Under the pieces are notes generated by a model. The model saw nothing but the letters and a program-made list of their open reading frames with translations, was not told the origin of the DNA and did no database searches. This document shows, one piece after another, positions 1 to 9,264 of a stretch of 64,000 nucleotides of DNA. A program made the translations under genes and the position numbers. The first letter of the stretch is position 1; every line of letters begins with the position of its first letter. Source of the stretch: CAIWHR01 sp963823215 (GTDB taxonomy: Bacteria; Pseudomonadota; Gammaproteobacteria; Burkholderiales; Casimicrobiaceae); the NCBI GenBank assembly GCA_963823215.1, contig CAWGKT010000006.1:62001-126000 (forward strand). Reading direction: 5' to 3'.

Positions 1-254
1 GCGTTGATCTGGTCGTGCATGGCCACCGAACCGCCGCGCGAAGCTGGGTCGCGCAGGACGGCAATTCGGTAACGGTGCCGCTCCGCAGCGTCGTTGCAGA
101 GCGAGTACTGGCGAATGAGCCCACCTGGCAGGTGCACATCTATGTGCGAGCCGGCGCTGAACGCTGGAAGCTGCCCGCCGTCGGTGCGCACCAGCTCGTA
201 GCTGCAGATATCCTGCGCTTCCTCCTTCTTGTGCACGACCTTCACTTGCATCAT
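1..254 (-). CDS. Ring-hydroxylating dioxygenase reductase (phthalate dioxygenase reductase type), N-terminal part
   Basis: The reverse strand from 254 to the window edge encodes about 84 residues without a stop. They contain SAGSHIDVHLPGG and RQYSLCND, the flavin-binding signature of one-component ferredoxin-type reductases (vanillate demethylase and phthalate dioxygenase reductase family). Such proteins pass electrons from NAD(P)H through FMN and a plant-type [2Fe-2S] domain to a Rieske oxygenase. The [2Fe-2S] and NAD domains would lie beyond the window. Two adjacent ATG codons (254 and 251) are possible starts. It is transcribed in the same direction as the dioxygenase subunits downstream at 1514-3229, so it is probably their reductase. 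Family assignment is by motif; the specific substrate is not known. Confidence 0.8.
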   Translation of the reverse strand, partial: MMQVKVVHKKEEAQDICSYELVRTDGGQLPAFSAGSHIDVHLPGGLIRQYSLCNDAAERHRYRIAVLRDPASRGGSVAMHDQIN

Positions 255-347
255 GGCGCGCCTCTCGCAACTGGGCACCCAAACCGGGGGTGCCGGCGGT
301 GCCGAAGGACACCGCCGGACACGATCCGGTTGAACGCGTGGTTCGGC

Positions 348-671
348 CTAGTGAATCGGGTTGCCAGGTTCGGGTGCCTTCGGCCAAGTACGGTACAGGT
401 AACAATCCCCCTCAGCCATGGCTAGGTCAAAGGCCTGGAGATAAACAGCGTTGGCATTGAACTCAGTGCGATTGACGATTTGGGCGCCCTTCTCCACGGA
501 GACGAGTTCCCACCGTTCCTCGCGCACGGCTGAGGAAGACTGGTCTGTCGCCACTTCGGCAGACGCAGCCAAAATGAAGCAATCGACGATTGCGCCTCCA
601 ATGTCTTGGAAGCGCCCGTGTTGCGGCGTGGGGCGTACTTCGTACTGAAGGAACCACATGCTGTGTGCCAA
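348..671 (-). CDS. Conserved-looking hypothetical protein, 107 aa
   Basis: An intact 107-residue reading frame lies between the SDR gene and the reductase gene on the same strand. The protein is soluble-looking, has no signal peptide or membrane segment, and I do not recognise its family. It carries a WFLQYEV start and an NANAVYLQAFDLAMAEGDCYLYRTW stretch typical of a folded domain rather than a chance frame. Its place inside the dioxygenase operon suggests an accessory role in the same pathway, but that is inference from position only. Confidence 0.55.
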   Translation of the reverse strand: MAHSMWFLQYEVRPTPQHGRFQDIGGAIVDCFILAASAEVATDQSSSAVREERWELVSVEKGAQIVNRTEFNANAVYLQAFDLAMAEGDCYLYRTWPKAPEPGNPIH

Positions 672-720
672 TTGACTAGGCCTAAGGAGACCAAGTTAAC
701 CGCCGTGCCGGCGATATCGT

Positions 721-1514
721 CTACCCGACTCCGCCTCCGGCTACGTAGAGCACCTGACCAGTCATGTACGACGCCTCATCACTGGCAACAAACGCGATCG
801 TGGCGGCGACTTCATGCGCTTCACCGGCTCGCCCGAGACTGGCATCGCGAATGCTTTGCGCGAGGATTTCATTGCGCCACTCCTTTTCACGTTCGGTCGG
901 CGGCGCGGGATTGCGCGGAATCACGCGATTGGAGTTGATAAGTCCAGGTGCGACGCAGTTCACGCGAACGCCGAACGGTGCCAGTTCCATGGAAAGCGCA
1001 ACGGTCATCCCAGCAACGCCGCCCTTCGCCGCTGCATAAGGCACTCGGTAGAGGCCGCGCGTTGCGGTCGAGCCAATGTTCACTATCGAACCGTGTCGCT
1101 GTTTGATCATGGCCGGAACCACGGCCTCGCGCACAAAGCAGGGTGGGCCAAAGCGATCGCCGAATCTCCCGTTCTATCTCCGGCACCTCGTATTCCCAGA
1201 ACGGCTTCGTCCAGATCGTGCCGCCGACATTGTGAATGGCCACGTCCAGCGAATCATGCAAACTCAAGGCTTGCGTGACCATGTTGCTGGCGCCTTCAGA
1301 TGTTTCGAGGTCGGCCTCTATGAAGTGTGCGCTTCCCACCGAACGCGCGAATCTCCCGCTCCACTTCGCGGCACGCTTCCGGAACACGGTCGACCAATAC
1401 GACTGACGCACCTTCCGACGCCAGACGCGTCGCAGTCGCCTTGCCGATCCCTTGCGCGGCCCCGGTGACGAGAGCCACCTTGCCAGCGAAGCGTGGTGGC
1501 ATTCCGTCGGACAT
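721..1514 (-). CDS. SDR-family cis-dihydrodiol dehydrogenase-like oxidoreductase (two frameshifts)
   Basis: Three consecutive reverse frames together make one short-chain dehydrogenase of about 260 residues. Frame one has the Rossmann motif TGAAQGIG near residue 15. Frame two continues with the NVGG region after a shift near 1340. Frame three, after a shift near 1140, has the active-site SIVNIGS and YAAAK (Tyr-x3-Lys) and ends MTGQVLYVAGGG. In a dioxygenase operon such an enzyme normally oxidises the arene cis-dihydrodiol to the catechol using NAD+. The start ATG overlaps the stop of the dioxygenase beta subunit (TGATG). The frameshifts may be sequencing errors or real inactivation. Confidence 0.8.
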
Positions 1515-2012
1515 CAAAGTGGAAATACGAGATATCTGTTGAGGATATGACCGTCCACCACCGCCTGCTTCTTCATGAACCTGAGTTCGCCGTCCTCGAA
1601 CCTGACGACATCGTGATAGACCCCGGTCGCGAACACTTCCGTGCCGACGTACATCCGCTGACGAATAGGTCACGATGAAATTGGACTCGAAGGCGAAGTG
1701 TTCCGCGTCCGCAGCCTTCCACGAGGTACGCTGCGTGACGTGACGGGTGCGGTGCGCGGTATACGTACCGGCCCATACCTTGTTGACAATCGTTACCCGG
1801 TCAAGCAAGCGGGCACGGCAGTCATCCAGAATCCAGGCAATCCTAAACCCCGCTTCGACGTTCTCAGCCGTCGTACAAACATAGGCAGCAGATTCGTCAT
1901 TGGCAAACGTTTGGAGCCAGCCGTCCATGTTCTGCTTGTCGATGGCGGCCACATACTGGCTCTGCAGCGAATCGAACGCCATGAGCACTTCGAAAGGGAC
2001 TTCGCTCATCAT
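1514..2012 (-). CDS. Aromatic ring-hydroxylating dioxygenase, beta (small) subunit, frameshifted
   Basis: This encodes about 165 residues beginning MMSEVPFEV. Its SRYVAAID-like helix, NESAAYVC, and the C-terminal VYHDVVRFEDGELRFMKKQ segment are typical of the NTF2-like small subunit of Rieske dioxygenases. The subunit has no cofactor and packs with the alpha subunit in an alpha3-beta3 oxygenase. The start overlaps the alpha stop by 4 nt (ATGA), showing translational coupling. A single-base shift near 1655 separates the C-terminal 45 residues from the rest. With that shift corrected, the gene ends exactly at the SDR start, which supports the reconstruction. Confidence 0.82.
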
Positions 2013-3229
2013 GGCTCCCGCACGAAGCCCATGAGATCGCGATAGTATTCCCAGAACGGCATATTCGCGGATTCGTCCGACTGGGCGAACGAATCTGGTA
2101 TGACATTTTCGTCTGTGGCGCCCTTCAGGAAGACAGAGACACCGGGCGTGTGACTGCCGACGTGAACGCGGTGAAAGACGGCGGCATCCTCCATGCTCAC
2201 CATTCCGCAGGGTCCGAGCAGATTCGAGGCCTGACGGATCCGGTGCTCGATCAATTCTTCGGAATCCCCGGCCCGCGCAAAGTACGCGTAATGGACTTCG
2301 GTTTCGTCGACCGACAGCGCGTTGGCAAATCGGATATTGATCGAATCCAGGTGCCGCGAAATGCCGGACAGCGGAAAGAAGCGAACGTTGACGGACCCCT
2401 TTTGCGCGTCCGAGTGACTGCGCAGCGAGATCATTGACGGATCCTTCAACAGCTCGGTTGATTTCGGCAATGAGAGTTCGCTGGTGTGCCCACGCTGGCC
2501 CCGCGCATTGGCGAACTGCGTTCCCCGCCCGCCCGACCAGTTCATCAAGCGGAAAGCGGTGTGCAACAGGCCCGCATGATAGTTGCAGTTGTCTGCGTAA
2601 GTCTTCCAGTTGGCGCGGTATAGCACCTTCTGATAGCCCAGCAGGATCAGGTTCCCGTCCCCTCCGAGGGCTGCGGCGATCTGATCCGTCATGCCTTCGA
2701 GATACTGTTCGATCGATGGTGGGGAACTGCCGAGACAAACAAAGATGAGGCCGTGGACCATCGCGAAGTGTGGCCGGCGCAGCGCGAAGTTTTTCCGGTC
2801 GAACGACTCGGGAAAGTCTCCCGGCCGATTGGGGGTGCCGATCAGATCGCCGGTGCCGGCGAAACACCATCGGTGGTAAGGGCAGTTGAATACTCTGCGA
2901 TTACCTCGAGTGGAGGTTTCAAGCTGAGTGCCCCGGTGCGTGCAGCTGTTGTAGAAAACATGAACCCGCCCTTCCATGTCACGGTTGACCAGTAGCGGAA
3001 CACGACCGACGTTGTAGGTCTTGAAGTCACCTTTGTTGGGGATTTCGGCCTCGTGTCCTACGACCAACCACTCGTTTGCATAGAAGATGTGTTTCAGCTC
3101 CGCTTCGAAAATATCCGGGCGAACAAAGACCGCCTTCGGAACCTCCGCAAATCGAGCGGGCCACTTGAACTGATCGGTGGTCCTTGTCTGCGGCATGTGC
3201 ACTATTTCCGGCCTCGTCATCGGGTCCAT
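2009..3229 (-). CDS. Aromatic ring-hydroxylating dioxygenase, alpha (large) subunit
   Basis: This is an intact 406-residue protein. A Rieske [2Fe-2S] domain lies near residues 80-125 (CTHRG and CPYHRW, the C-x-H ... C-x2-H ligand pattern). The catalytic domain carries the DNCNYHAGLLH motif that supplies two histidines to the mononuclear iron, with its conserved Asp relay. It activates O2 and inserts both atoms into an aromatic ring, forming a cis-dihydrodiol. It heads the alpha-beta-SDR cluster. Overall length is a little short for benzoate or biphenyl types (about 450). The substrate cannot be read from sequence; the neighbouring meta-cleavage genes suggest an aromatic acid or phenyl-substituted compound. 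Confidence 0.93.
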   Translation of the reverse strand: MDPMTRPEIVHMPQTRTTDQFKWPARFAEVPKAVFVRPDIFEAELKHIFYANEWLVVGHEAEIPNKGDFKTYNVGRVPLLVNRDMEGRVHVFYNSCTHRGTQLETSTRGNRRVFNCPYHRWCFAGTGDLIGTPNRPGDFPESFDRKNFALRRPHFAMVHGLIFVCLGSSPPSIEQYLEGMTDQIAAALGGDGNLILLGYQKVLYRANWKTYADNCNYHAGLLHTAFRLMNWSGGRGTQFANARGQRGHTSELSLPKSTELLKDPSMISLRSHSDAQKGSVNVRFFPLSGISRHLDSINIRFANALSVDETEVHYAYFARAGDSEELIEHRIRQASNLLGPCGMVSMEDAAVFHRVHVGSHTPGVSVFLKGATDENVIPDSFAQSDESANMPFWEYYRDLMGFVREP

Positions 3230-3289
3230 ACGCTTAAATCTCCTGGTCAGTGTTCGCTTTGCAGCAAGGACGAGCGGGCGCCAATGCCT

Positions 3290-4074
3290 TCACGTACCGG
3301 TAAACACCGGACTGCGCTTTTCCAGGAACGCGGCACGGCCGGCACGGTAGTCGTCGCTGTTGGCAAACTGATACAACTCTCGCCGCTCGGCCAACGACGG
3401 AAGGCCGGCTTGGTCCAGAAACTTTCGTATCAACCCCTTGTTGAACCGTGCGGCCAAGGGAGAGCCTCGACAGATCTGTTCCACAGTGCGATTCAATGCG
3501 CTCTCGAATAGCGCATCGTCCGCCACCTCGCTGACGATTCCCGTGCGCAGGGCCTGCGGCGCATCGAAGACCTTTCCTTGCAGAAGCAGCTCGGCGACGA
3601 CGGCCCCCCCAAAGACGCGAATCAAATATTGCAGCTCGCGAGGCGCCATCGGAAACCCGAGTCGCCCGACCGGCGCGCCCAACCGAGCGGACGCGTTGCA
3701 CAGCCTGATATCGCAGACCGATGCGATCTCGAGACCTCCGCCGATACATGCCCCGCGGATAGCGGCCACGACCGGAATGTCGCACGCGGCTATGGCGTCC
3801 AGGGCTGCAGGCACCGTTTCCTCGTGGTACTGCTCGACCTGATCAGGCGTATTCCGAAGCGCCTCGAACTCCGAGATGTCTGCTCCGGCAGCAAACGCGT
3901 CGGTGCCCGCTCCGGTTACGACCACGCATCGAATGTCGCGTCGTTCGACTCAACGACTGAAATTCGCGCCTTAGGTCGCACCCACATTTCCGCGGTCAAG
4001 GCGTTGAGCTTCCCGGGATTGCACAGCGTGATCTGCACCACGCCGCGGTCTTCGGTCGCGATCACTCCCGGCAT
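3290..4074 (-). CDS. Enoyl-CoA hydratase/isomerase family protein (frameshifted near the N-terminus)
   Basis: The crotonase fold is clear in the main frame: AFAAGADISEF (oxyanion-hole Gly/Ala-Asp), GACIGGGLEIASVCDIR, LGFPMAPREL, and ending SPVFTGT. The N-terminal beta strand (GVVQITLCNPGKLNALT) is in a second frame starting at ATG 4074. Two close shifts near 4010 and 3945 are needed to join them. Total length is about 260 residues, the normal family size. The enzyme would hydrate or isomerise an acyl-CoA intermediate. Its presence beside a family III CoA-transferase (6007) suggests that the aromatic side chain or a ring-cleavage product is processed as a CoA thioester. Confidence 0.82.
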
Positions 4075-4266
4075 TGTGCCGTCTGCTCGGATGCCGGTCC
4101 TGCCATATGACTAGCCCTTTGGCCAGAAGGCGAGTATACATATAGCGCGTTATCTGTGTACAGTTGCGCTCCTATGTGTGGACGCCTCGCGTTCGTAACG
4201 TAGCTGAGAAGCTGCGAGAAGGTCTGTGCAACTCCCGCATCCAGATATGAATACCGAGGATGAGCG
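4075..4266. promoter_or_regulatory. Divergent promoter region with possible GntR operator
   Basis: This 192-bp spacer separates the minus-strand dioxygenase operon from the plus-strand meta-cleavage operon, so promoters for both must lie here. At 4131-4165 an AT-rich patch contains GTATAC (4133-4138) and, about 25 bp further on, GTGTAC. GTATAC-like cores are typical operators of FadR/VanR-subfamily GntR proteins, and a GntR gene of that subfamily lies at 5327. The operator assignment is inference; no clear -35/-10 pair was fixed. Confidence 0.35.
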
Positions 4267-5263
4267 ATGAGCAGGCAACCGCTTCTGATTACGCAGCTTG
4301 GCTATGTGGGAATCGAAGCCACCGATATTGAGGAGTGGAGACGTTACGCCTGCGACTTTCTCGGAATGCAGGTCGTTGATGTCGGAGCGAACACGCTTCA
4401 CCTGCGAATGGACGAGAGACCGTTCCGGCTGTTCGTGACGCGGGGTGATCGAGATGGCCTCGCCTGCATGGGCCTGGAGGTAAGAGACGCTTCTGCCTTG
4501 GACGACTTGTCCGCACGACTGGCGACCGCGTCGACGTCGATCCAAAGGGGCTCGGAGCAAGAGTGCCGAACCAGAAGGGTCGCAGCGCTGAACTGGTTCC
4601 GTGATCCCGATGGGAATCGGATCGAGCTCTTCCACGGCCCATTGCCCGAATGTCGCCGCGTTCACTCCAGCGGGCGGCATCGGCGGATTCCGGACCGGAG
4701 ACCTCGGCTTGGGACACGTAGTCCTGCAGACCCCGAACATCGAGGCAATGAGCGCGTTTTACCTCGAGCTGGGATTCCGTCTGAGCGATTACATGGAATC
4801 ACCGATCGATGCGCGATTTCTGCACACGAACGCACGGCATCATTCCCTCGCGCTACTTCACGCTCCTGAAGCAAAGATCCACCACCTCATGATCGAGTAC
4901 CTCTACCTCGACGATGTCGGTCGCCTCTACGACCGCGCTCAGGCCTCGCCCGATCGCATTGTGACCACGCTCGGGAGACACTCGAACGACCACATGCTGT
5001 CGTTCTACTCTCGAACGCCCGGTGGATTCATGATTGAAACGGGCTGGGCCGGCAGGCTGATCGACCCCGATACCTGGCAGCAGGAGCGCATATCGACGCC
5101 GAGTCTGTGGGGACACGATCGGAAATGGCTGCCTGAGGCCGCACGCCAAGCGATTCAGGCCGAAATGCTCCAATTGGCGGCTTCCGGGGTCCGCGCTCCG
5201 ATAGAGGTGACTGATTCGCCCGCGTTCAACATTTCCAAGATTTCGCGAAAGCCATCGGCGTGA
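4267..5263 (+). CDS. Extradiol (meta-cleavage) ring dioxygenase, type I, frameshifted
   Basis: This is a two-domain vicinal-oxygen-chelate protein of about 330 residues, similar in layout to 2,3-dihydroxybiphenyl 1,2-dioxygenase (BphC). The N-terminal, non-catalytic domain starts MSRQPLLITQLGYVGIEA. The catalytic domain carries the iron ligands: His in GLGHVVL, His in NARHHSLAL, and Glu in GFMIETGW. It opens a catechol ring next to the hydroxyls using Fe(II) and O2. One frameshift near 4650 separates the two domains. It opens the plus-strand operon, and the GntR gene follows 63 nt after its stop. Confidence 0.85.
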
Positions 5264-5326
5264 GGAGTCCTCTGTAGCGCCTGCAAGGATTCGCAATGCT
5301 GCCTGGCCAGAATGTGGAGCTTCTGA

Positions 5327-6010
5327 ATGGACGTCACGAAAATGAACAATGCGGAATTGATATACCGAAACCTCGAGCGGCAGATCATTTCCGGCGAGAT
5401 GTCGCCGGGCCAACGTCTAAATGAGGCGGAGCTGTGCCGCGCCTTCGACGTTTCCCGGACACCCGTCCGGGAGGCGTTTATACAGCTCGCCGCGGTGGGC
5501 CTGGTCGAATTGCGCCCGCGTCTAGGCGCCGTGGTCACCGCGATCCCGCTGCCAAAGATGGCGCAGATGTTCGAGGTCATGGCGGAACTCGAAGCTTCGT
5601 GCGCGAGCTTGGCCGCCGAGAGAATGAGCATGACCGAGCGCCGTCTGCTGCAGGCTGCGCAAGACGATTGCCTGGAGTTCGCCAACAACGACGATGAGGA
5701 AGGACTGAGCCGCTACTTCGAAGCGAACTATTCGTTCCACAAGATCATCTATGAAGGCGCTCACAACGATTTCCTGTGCCAGCAGACGCTTGACCTTCGC
5801 GACCGGCTGACACCGTACCGCCGATTCCGACTCCAAAGTCCCGCGCGATGCAGAGCGTCAAGTCAGGAGCACCAGCAGATCCTGCAATTCATTCTGGCCG
5901 GCGACAGGGAAGGCGCTGCCGCGGAAATCCGCAAGCACTTGACCATCCAATCGGCCCTGTTGGCTGACATTTCGACCGCTTTCGAGCGCCGCGGATCGGA
6001 AGCGGCATGA
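5327..6010 (+). CDS. GntR-family transcriptional regulator (FadR/FCD subfamily)
   Basis: This is an intact 227-residue regulator. A winged helix lies at residues 10-75 (LIYRNLERQIISGEMSPGQ, then DVSRTPVREAFIQLAAVGLVE), and an all-helical FCD ligand domain follows. The FCD metal-site residues appear in the SFHKIIYEGAHND region and the distal SQEHQQILQFILAGD (H-x3 motif). FCD regulators bind organic acids and usually repress nearby catabolic genes. The ATG at 5327 is the first in-frame start; a second Met follows at codon 6. It overlaps the CoA-transferase start by 4 nt, so the two are co-translated. It probably controls both divergent aromatic operons. Confidence 0.92.
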   Translation: MDVTKMNNAELIYRNLERQIISGEMSPGQRLNEAELCRAFDVSRTPVREAFIQLAAVGLVELRPRLGAVVTAIPLPKMAQMFEVMAELEASCASLAAERMSMTERRLLQAAQDDCLEFANNDDEEGLSRYFEANYSFHKIIYEGAHNDFLCQQTLDLRDRLTPYRRFRLQSPARCRASSQEHQQILQFILAGDREGAAAEIRKHLTIQSALLADISTAFERRGSEAA

Positions 6011-7231
6011 TGGCGCCCAAGGATGCTTCACGCTTGCCGCTTGCAGGCGTGCGGGTCCTGGACTTGACGCGCGCCTTGGCGGGGCCGTTCTGCACGATGA
6101 TTCTCGGCGATCTCGGCGCCGAGGTTCTCAAGGTGGAACCGCTGCCTGCCGGCGACTTCATTCGCGGGTGGGGACCATTCGACTCTGGTGAGAGCACGTA
6201 CTTTCTCTCCACCAACCGCAACAAGAAAAGTATCGCTCTCGATTTCCGCAACGCTGAAAGCATTTCGTTGCTGAGACGGTGGCTGGGACGCGTTGACATC
6301 GTCGCGGAGAATTTCAAGCCCGGCGTTATGACTTCGATGGGTCTTGGCTACGACGATGTCCGGTCCGAATGCCCGCACCTCATCTACGCCAGCATCTCCG
6401 GATTTGGCGGCAAAGGGCCGCTTGGCGATTTGCCAGGATTTGACCAGGTGGCTCAGGGCTACTCCGGCCTCATGAGTGTCACTGGAACTGAAGAAAGTGG
6501 CCCAGTCCGCGTCGGTGTGGCGATAGGCGACCTGACGGCCGGGATGTGGACTGCGATCGGAGTACTCGCGGCATTGCGCGCCAGGGAGCAGTTTGGTCAA
6601 GGCCAAAGAGTGGAGCTCTCGTTACTTGGGAGCCTCGTCAGCTTGCTGAGCGTACAGGGCCAGAGATACCTGAGTCTCAAAGAAGCGCCACAGAGATCTG
6701 GAAACGACCACCCGGTGATTGCGCCGTACGGTGTTTTCGAGGCGAAGGACGGCGACTTCAGCATAGCCCCGGCGACTCCCGAAATGTGGTTCAAGTTGTG
6801 CGCCGTCCTGGGCCTTGAAGAACTCGCGGCAGATGTTCGATTCATCGACAACGCAAGTAGGGCGAAGAATCGGGTCGCGCTGAAAGCAATAATCGATTCG
6901 AAACTCCAAACACAGACACGTTCGCATTGGATGGTGCGACTTCAGAAGGTCGGCATTCCCTGCGGGCCGATCAACTCGGTCGCGGAAGCGCTCGAGGATG
7001 TGCAAGTGCGGCAATCCGGGCTGATCGACTCCATCGTGCACCCCAAGCTTGGGCAAGATCGAGCTACTCGCCAATCCGATTGGTATGAGCGCGCTGGACG
7101 GCGGAAGCACGAGGCTACCACCCCCTCTGCTGGGTGAGCACACCGTGCCCATTCTGAAGTCGCTCGGGCACGCTGATGCCGAAGTCGAACGACTTCTCGA
7201 GCAAGGGCGTCGTTTTCCAATCCACGCTTGA
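6007..7231 (+). CDS. CaiB/BaiF family III CoA-transferase (late frameshift)
   Basis: This encodes about 407 residues. The N-terminus GVRVLDLTRALAGPFCTMILGDLGAEVLKVE is the family signature, with the catalytic Asp expected in the VGVAIGDLTAGMW region, and INSVAEALEDVQVR near the end. Near 7045 the frame shifts; the second frame restores the standard C-terminus (LGKIELLANPIGMSA ... LGEHTVPILKSLG). Without correction the protein loses about 60 residues. These enzymes move CoA between carboxylic acids, for example from succinyl-CoA to an aromatic or cleavage-product acid. It sits between GntR and the C-C hydrolase in the operon. Confidence 0.88.
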
Positions 7232-7249
7232 ATCTGCGGAGGCCTCGCA

Positions 7250-8123
7250 ATGACTATTTGGTCGGATTTGGCTTGGCTTGCCTGTCAAGCAGGCCTTCTA
7301 CAACGTGAACGGCGTTCGCACCCGTGTGGTGGAGACTGGTGCGCAGAATCAGAAGACTCTGATCATGCTGCATGGTACAGGTGGGCACGCAGAAGCATTT
7401 GCCAAGAACCTGCGCGCCCATGCGGAGCACTTTCGAGTCATGGCGATGGACATGGTCGGGCACGGCTTCACGGATGCTCCGCCGATTCATTACACGATGG
7501 CGACCTTCGTTGAACACTTGGCGGCCATGGTCGATACCTTGGGGTGCGATCAAGTCGATCTTTGCGGTGAGTCGCTGGGCGGTATGGTCGCTGCGCATTA
7601 TGCGATCCAATATCCCACGCGGGTGCGCAAACTGGTACTCAATACCGCGCTGCTCATGCGTCGTACGGCCGAGGGACGCCAGCAGCTGGCGGATCTGTTG
7701 GCGCGTAGCAAGCGCGCCAGTGGCGAGCTAACTCGCGAAGCCGTTCGGGCAAGAATGAGTTGGCTCATGCACGACCCCGCAAAGAACCTGACGGACGAAT
7801 TGGTGGAAATCCGTTACCAGATCTACGCGCAGCAAGGGCGCGCCGCCATCATGTCTCAGATCTCCCAGGAGATTGTGGGTGGACTGTTGGATGACGCATG
7901 GTCAGACCGCTGGTCCAACGAAGAACACCTCGAGAAGCTGCAGTGCCCCGTGCTGCTGATCTGGAGCAAACACAACCCCGGAAACTCGCCAGAGCATGCG
8001 CGGAACGCACTTCGCTACCTGCGCGATGGAAACATGATTGTGCTGGACGATTGCGGGCACTGGCCGCAGTGGGAGCAGCCAGTTGCCTATAACCAGGCGC
8101 AACTGGACTTTCTTCTGAGCTAA
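7250..8123 (+). CDS. Alpha/beta hydrolase, meta-cleavage product (C-C bond) hydrolase type, frameshifted start
   Basis: This encodes about 290 residues. It shows the oxyanion loop LHGTGGHAEAF, the nucleophile elbow GESLGG (Ser near residue 117), and the catalytic His in DDCGHWPQWEQP. The usual acid position reads LLIWSKHNPG, a variant I associate with meta-cleavage hydrolases of the BphD/MhpC type. The ATG at 7250 (MTIWSDL) is a typical start, but a shift near 7268 is needed to reach LPVKQAFYNVNGVRT. The enzyme would hydrolyse the 2-hydroxy-6-oxo-dienoate made by the extradiol dioxygenase into an acid and 2-hydroxypenta-2,4-dienoate, the substrate of the hydratase at 9265. Confidence 0.8.
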
Positions 8124-8259
8124 CTGAAAGCGAACTTCGACTTCAACCAGCAAAACGGGGCCGCGGCTTAGCGCATATCTGCAGGCTCTCACCTTTCGCC
8201 GGCCAAAAAGGTCATCACCATGCCGCGTGCAATGGGCGCGGATCAAAGGAGGAAGTGAT

Positions 8260-9249
8260 ATGGAACAGTTCAATCGCCGCCAATTCGTTAGCGCGATGGC
8301 AGCGCTCGGGCTCGGCGGAGTGTGCCTGCCCGTACTCGCGCAAAGCGCGTTCCCCAACCGCCCAGTCAAGCTGTATGTCGGAGCCTCGGCCGGCGGTGCT
8401 CCGGATGCCGCGGCGCGGTCAATGGCTAGACTGCTCGGCGAGCGATGGGGCCACTCAATGGTGGTCGATAACAAGCCTGGTCTCTCGGGTTTTCTTGCGG
8501 CCGAGGTGACAGCCCAATCCGCGCCGGACGGACATAGCCTTTGTCTGCTGCTCGACACCGTGGTGAACACCGTACCGTTGATGAGCGAAAAGGTGCCGAT
8601 AGATCCCCTGAAGGATCTAAAGCCAATCGGCATGGTGGGGAGCTTTCCACTCGTCCTCGTGGCGAACCCGTCGACGGGATTCCGCAACCTGCAGCAGGTC
8701 GTCACTGCGGCAAAGGCCAACGCTGGAGGAACCGACTGTGCGTCAAGCGGGATCGGCTCGTCGGGTCATGTGGCGACGGAGATGTTCGCTCGCGCTGCGG
8801 GCGTAAAGCTGAATCACATACCTTACAAGGGCGGGCTGCCGGCGCTGCAGGGCACAGTGGCAGGAGAAGTTCCGATGATGTGGTCATCGGTGGGGGCCGC
8901 GCTTCCACTCGTGAACGGAGGAAAGTTGATTGCGGTTGCGGTCGCCAGCACCGAGCGGTTTTCGTTGATGCCCGACGTTCCGACTTTCCACGAGCAGGGT
9001 TACCCGAACTTCACTGCCGGCAACTGGCTCGGGTTGATGGGACCGGCAGCATTGCCAGAGCCGCTGACCCAGAAGATCTACGGCGATGTGCAGAGTCTAG
9101 CGACCAACGACGCTTACCGACAAACGTTGCTGGCTCAAGGCATCGAAGCTCGAAGTATGCAGGGGCCCGAGTTGTCACGGCTAATGCGCACCGAATACGA
9201 ACGCAACAAAGCGCTGTTCGCTAGCCTGGGGATCGGACCCGGAAAATAA
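8260..9249 (+). CDS. Tripartite tricarboxylate transporter solute-binding protein (Bug/TctC family)
   Basis: This is an intact 329-residue periplasmic binding protein. It starts MEQFNRRQFVSAMAALGLGG with a twin-Arg-like signal peptide ending around VLAQSAFPNRPVK. Family landmarks are the GGAPDAAAR loop, VVDNKPG, HIPYKGGLPALQGTVAGEV and PDVPTFHEQGYP. The ATG at 8260 is preceded by AAAGGAGG, a strong ribosome-binding site; the longer in-frame start at 8227 is not needed. Bug proteins bind small carboxylates and hand them to TctAB permeases or act as sensors; no tctAB genes are adjacent. Here it probably captures the aromatic acid substrate. Confidence 0.92.
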   Translation: MEQFNRRQFVSAMAALGLGGVCLPVLAQSAFPNRPVKLYVGASAGGAPDAAARSMARLLGERWGHSMVVDNKPGLSGFLAAEVTAQSAPDGHSLCLLLDTVVNTVPLMSEKVPIDPLKDLKPIGMVGSFPLVLVANPSTGFRNLQQVVTAAKANAGGTDCASSGIGSSGHVATEMFARAAGVKLNHIPYKGGLPALQGTVAGEVPMMWSSVGAALPLVNGGKLIAVAVASTERFSLMPDVPTFHEQGYPNFTAGNWLGLMGPAALPEPLTQKIYGDVQSLATNDAYRQTLLAQGIEARSMQGPELSRLMRTEYERNKALFASLGIGPGK

Positions 9250-9264
9250 CTGGAGGGCATTCCA

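Noticed and set aside
15..425. 136-codon plus-strand frame at the left edge
   Set aside because: The minus strand encodes a clear reductase N-terminus (RQYSLCND) there; the plus frame has no motif.
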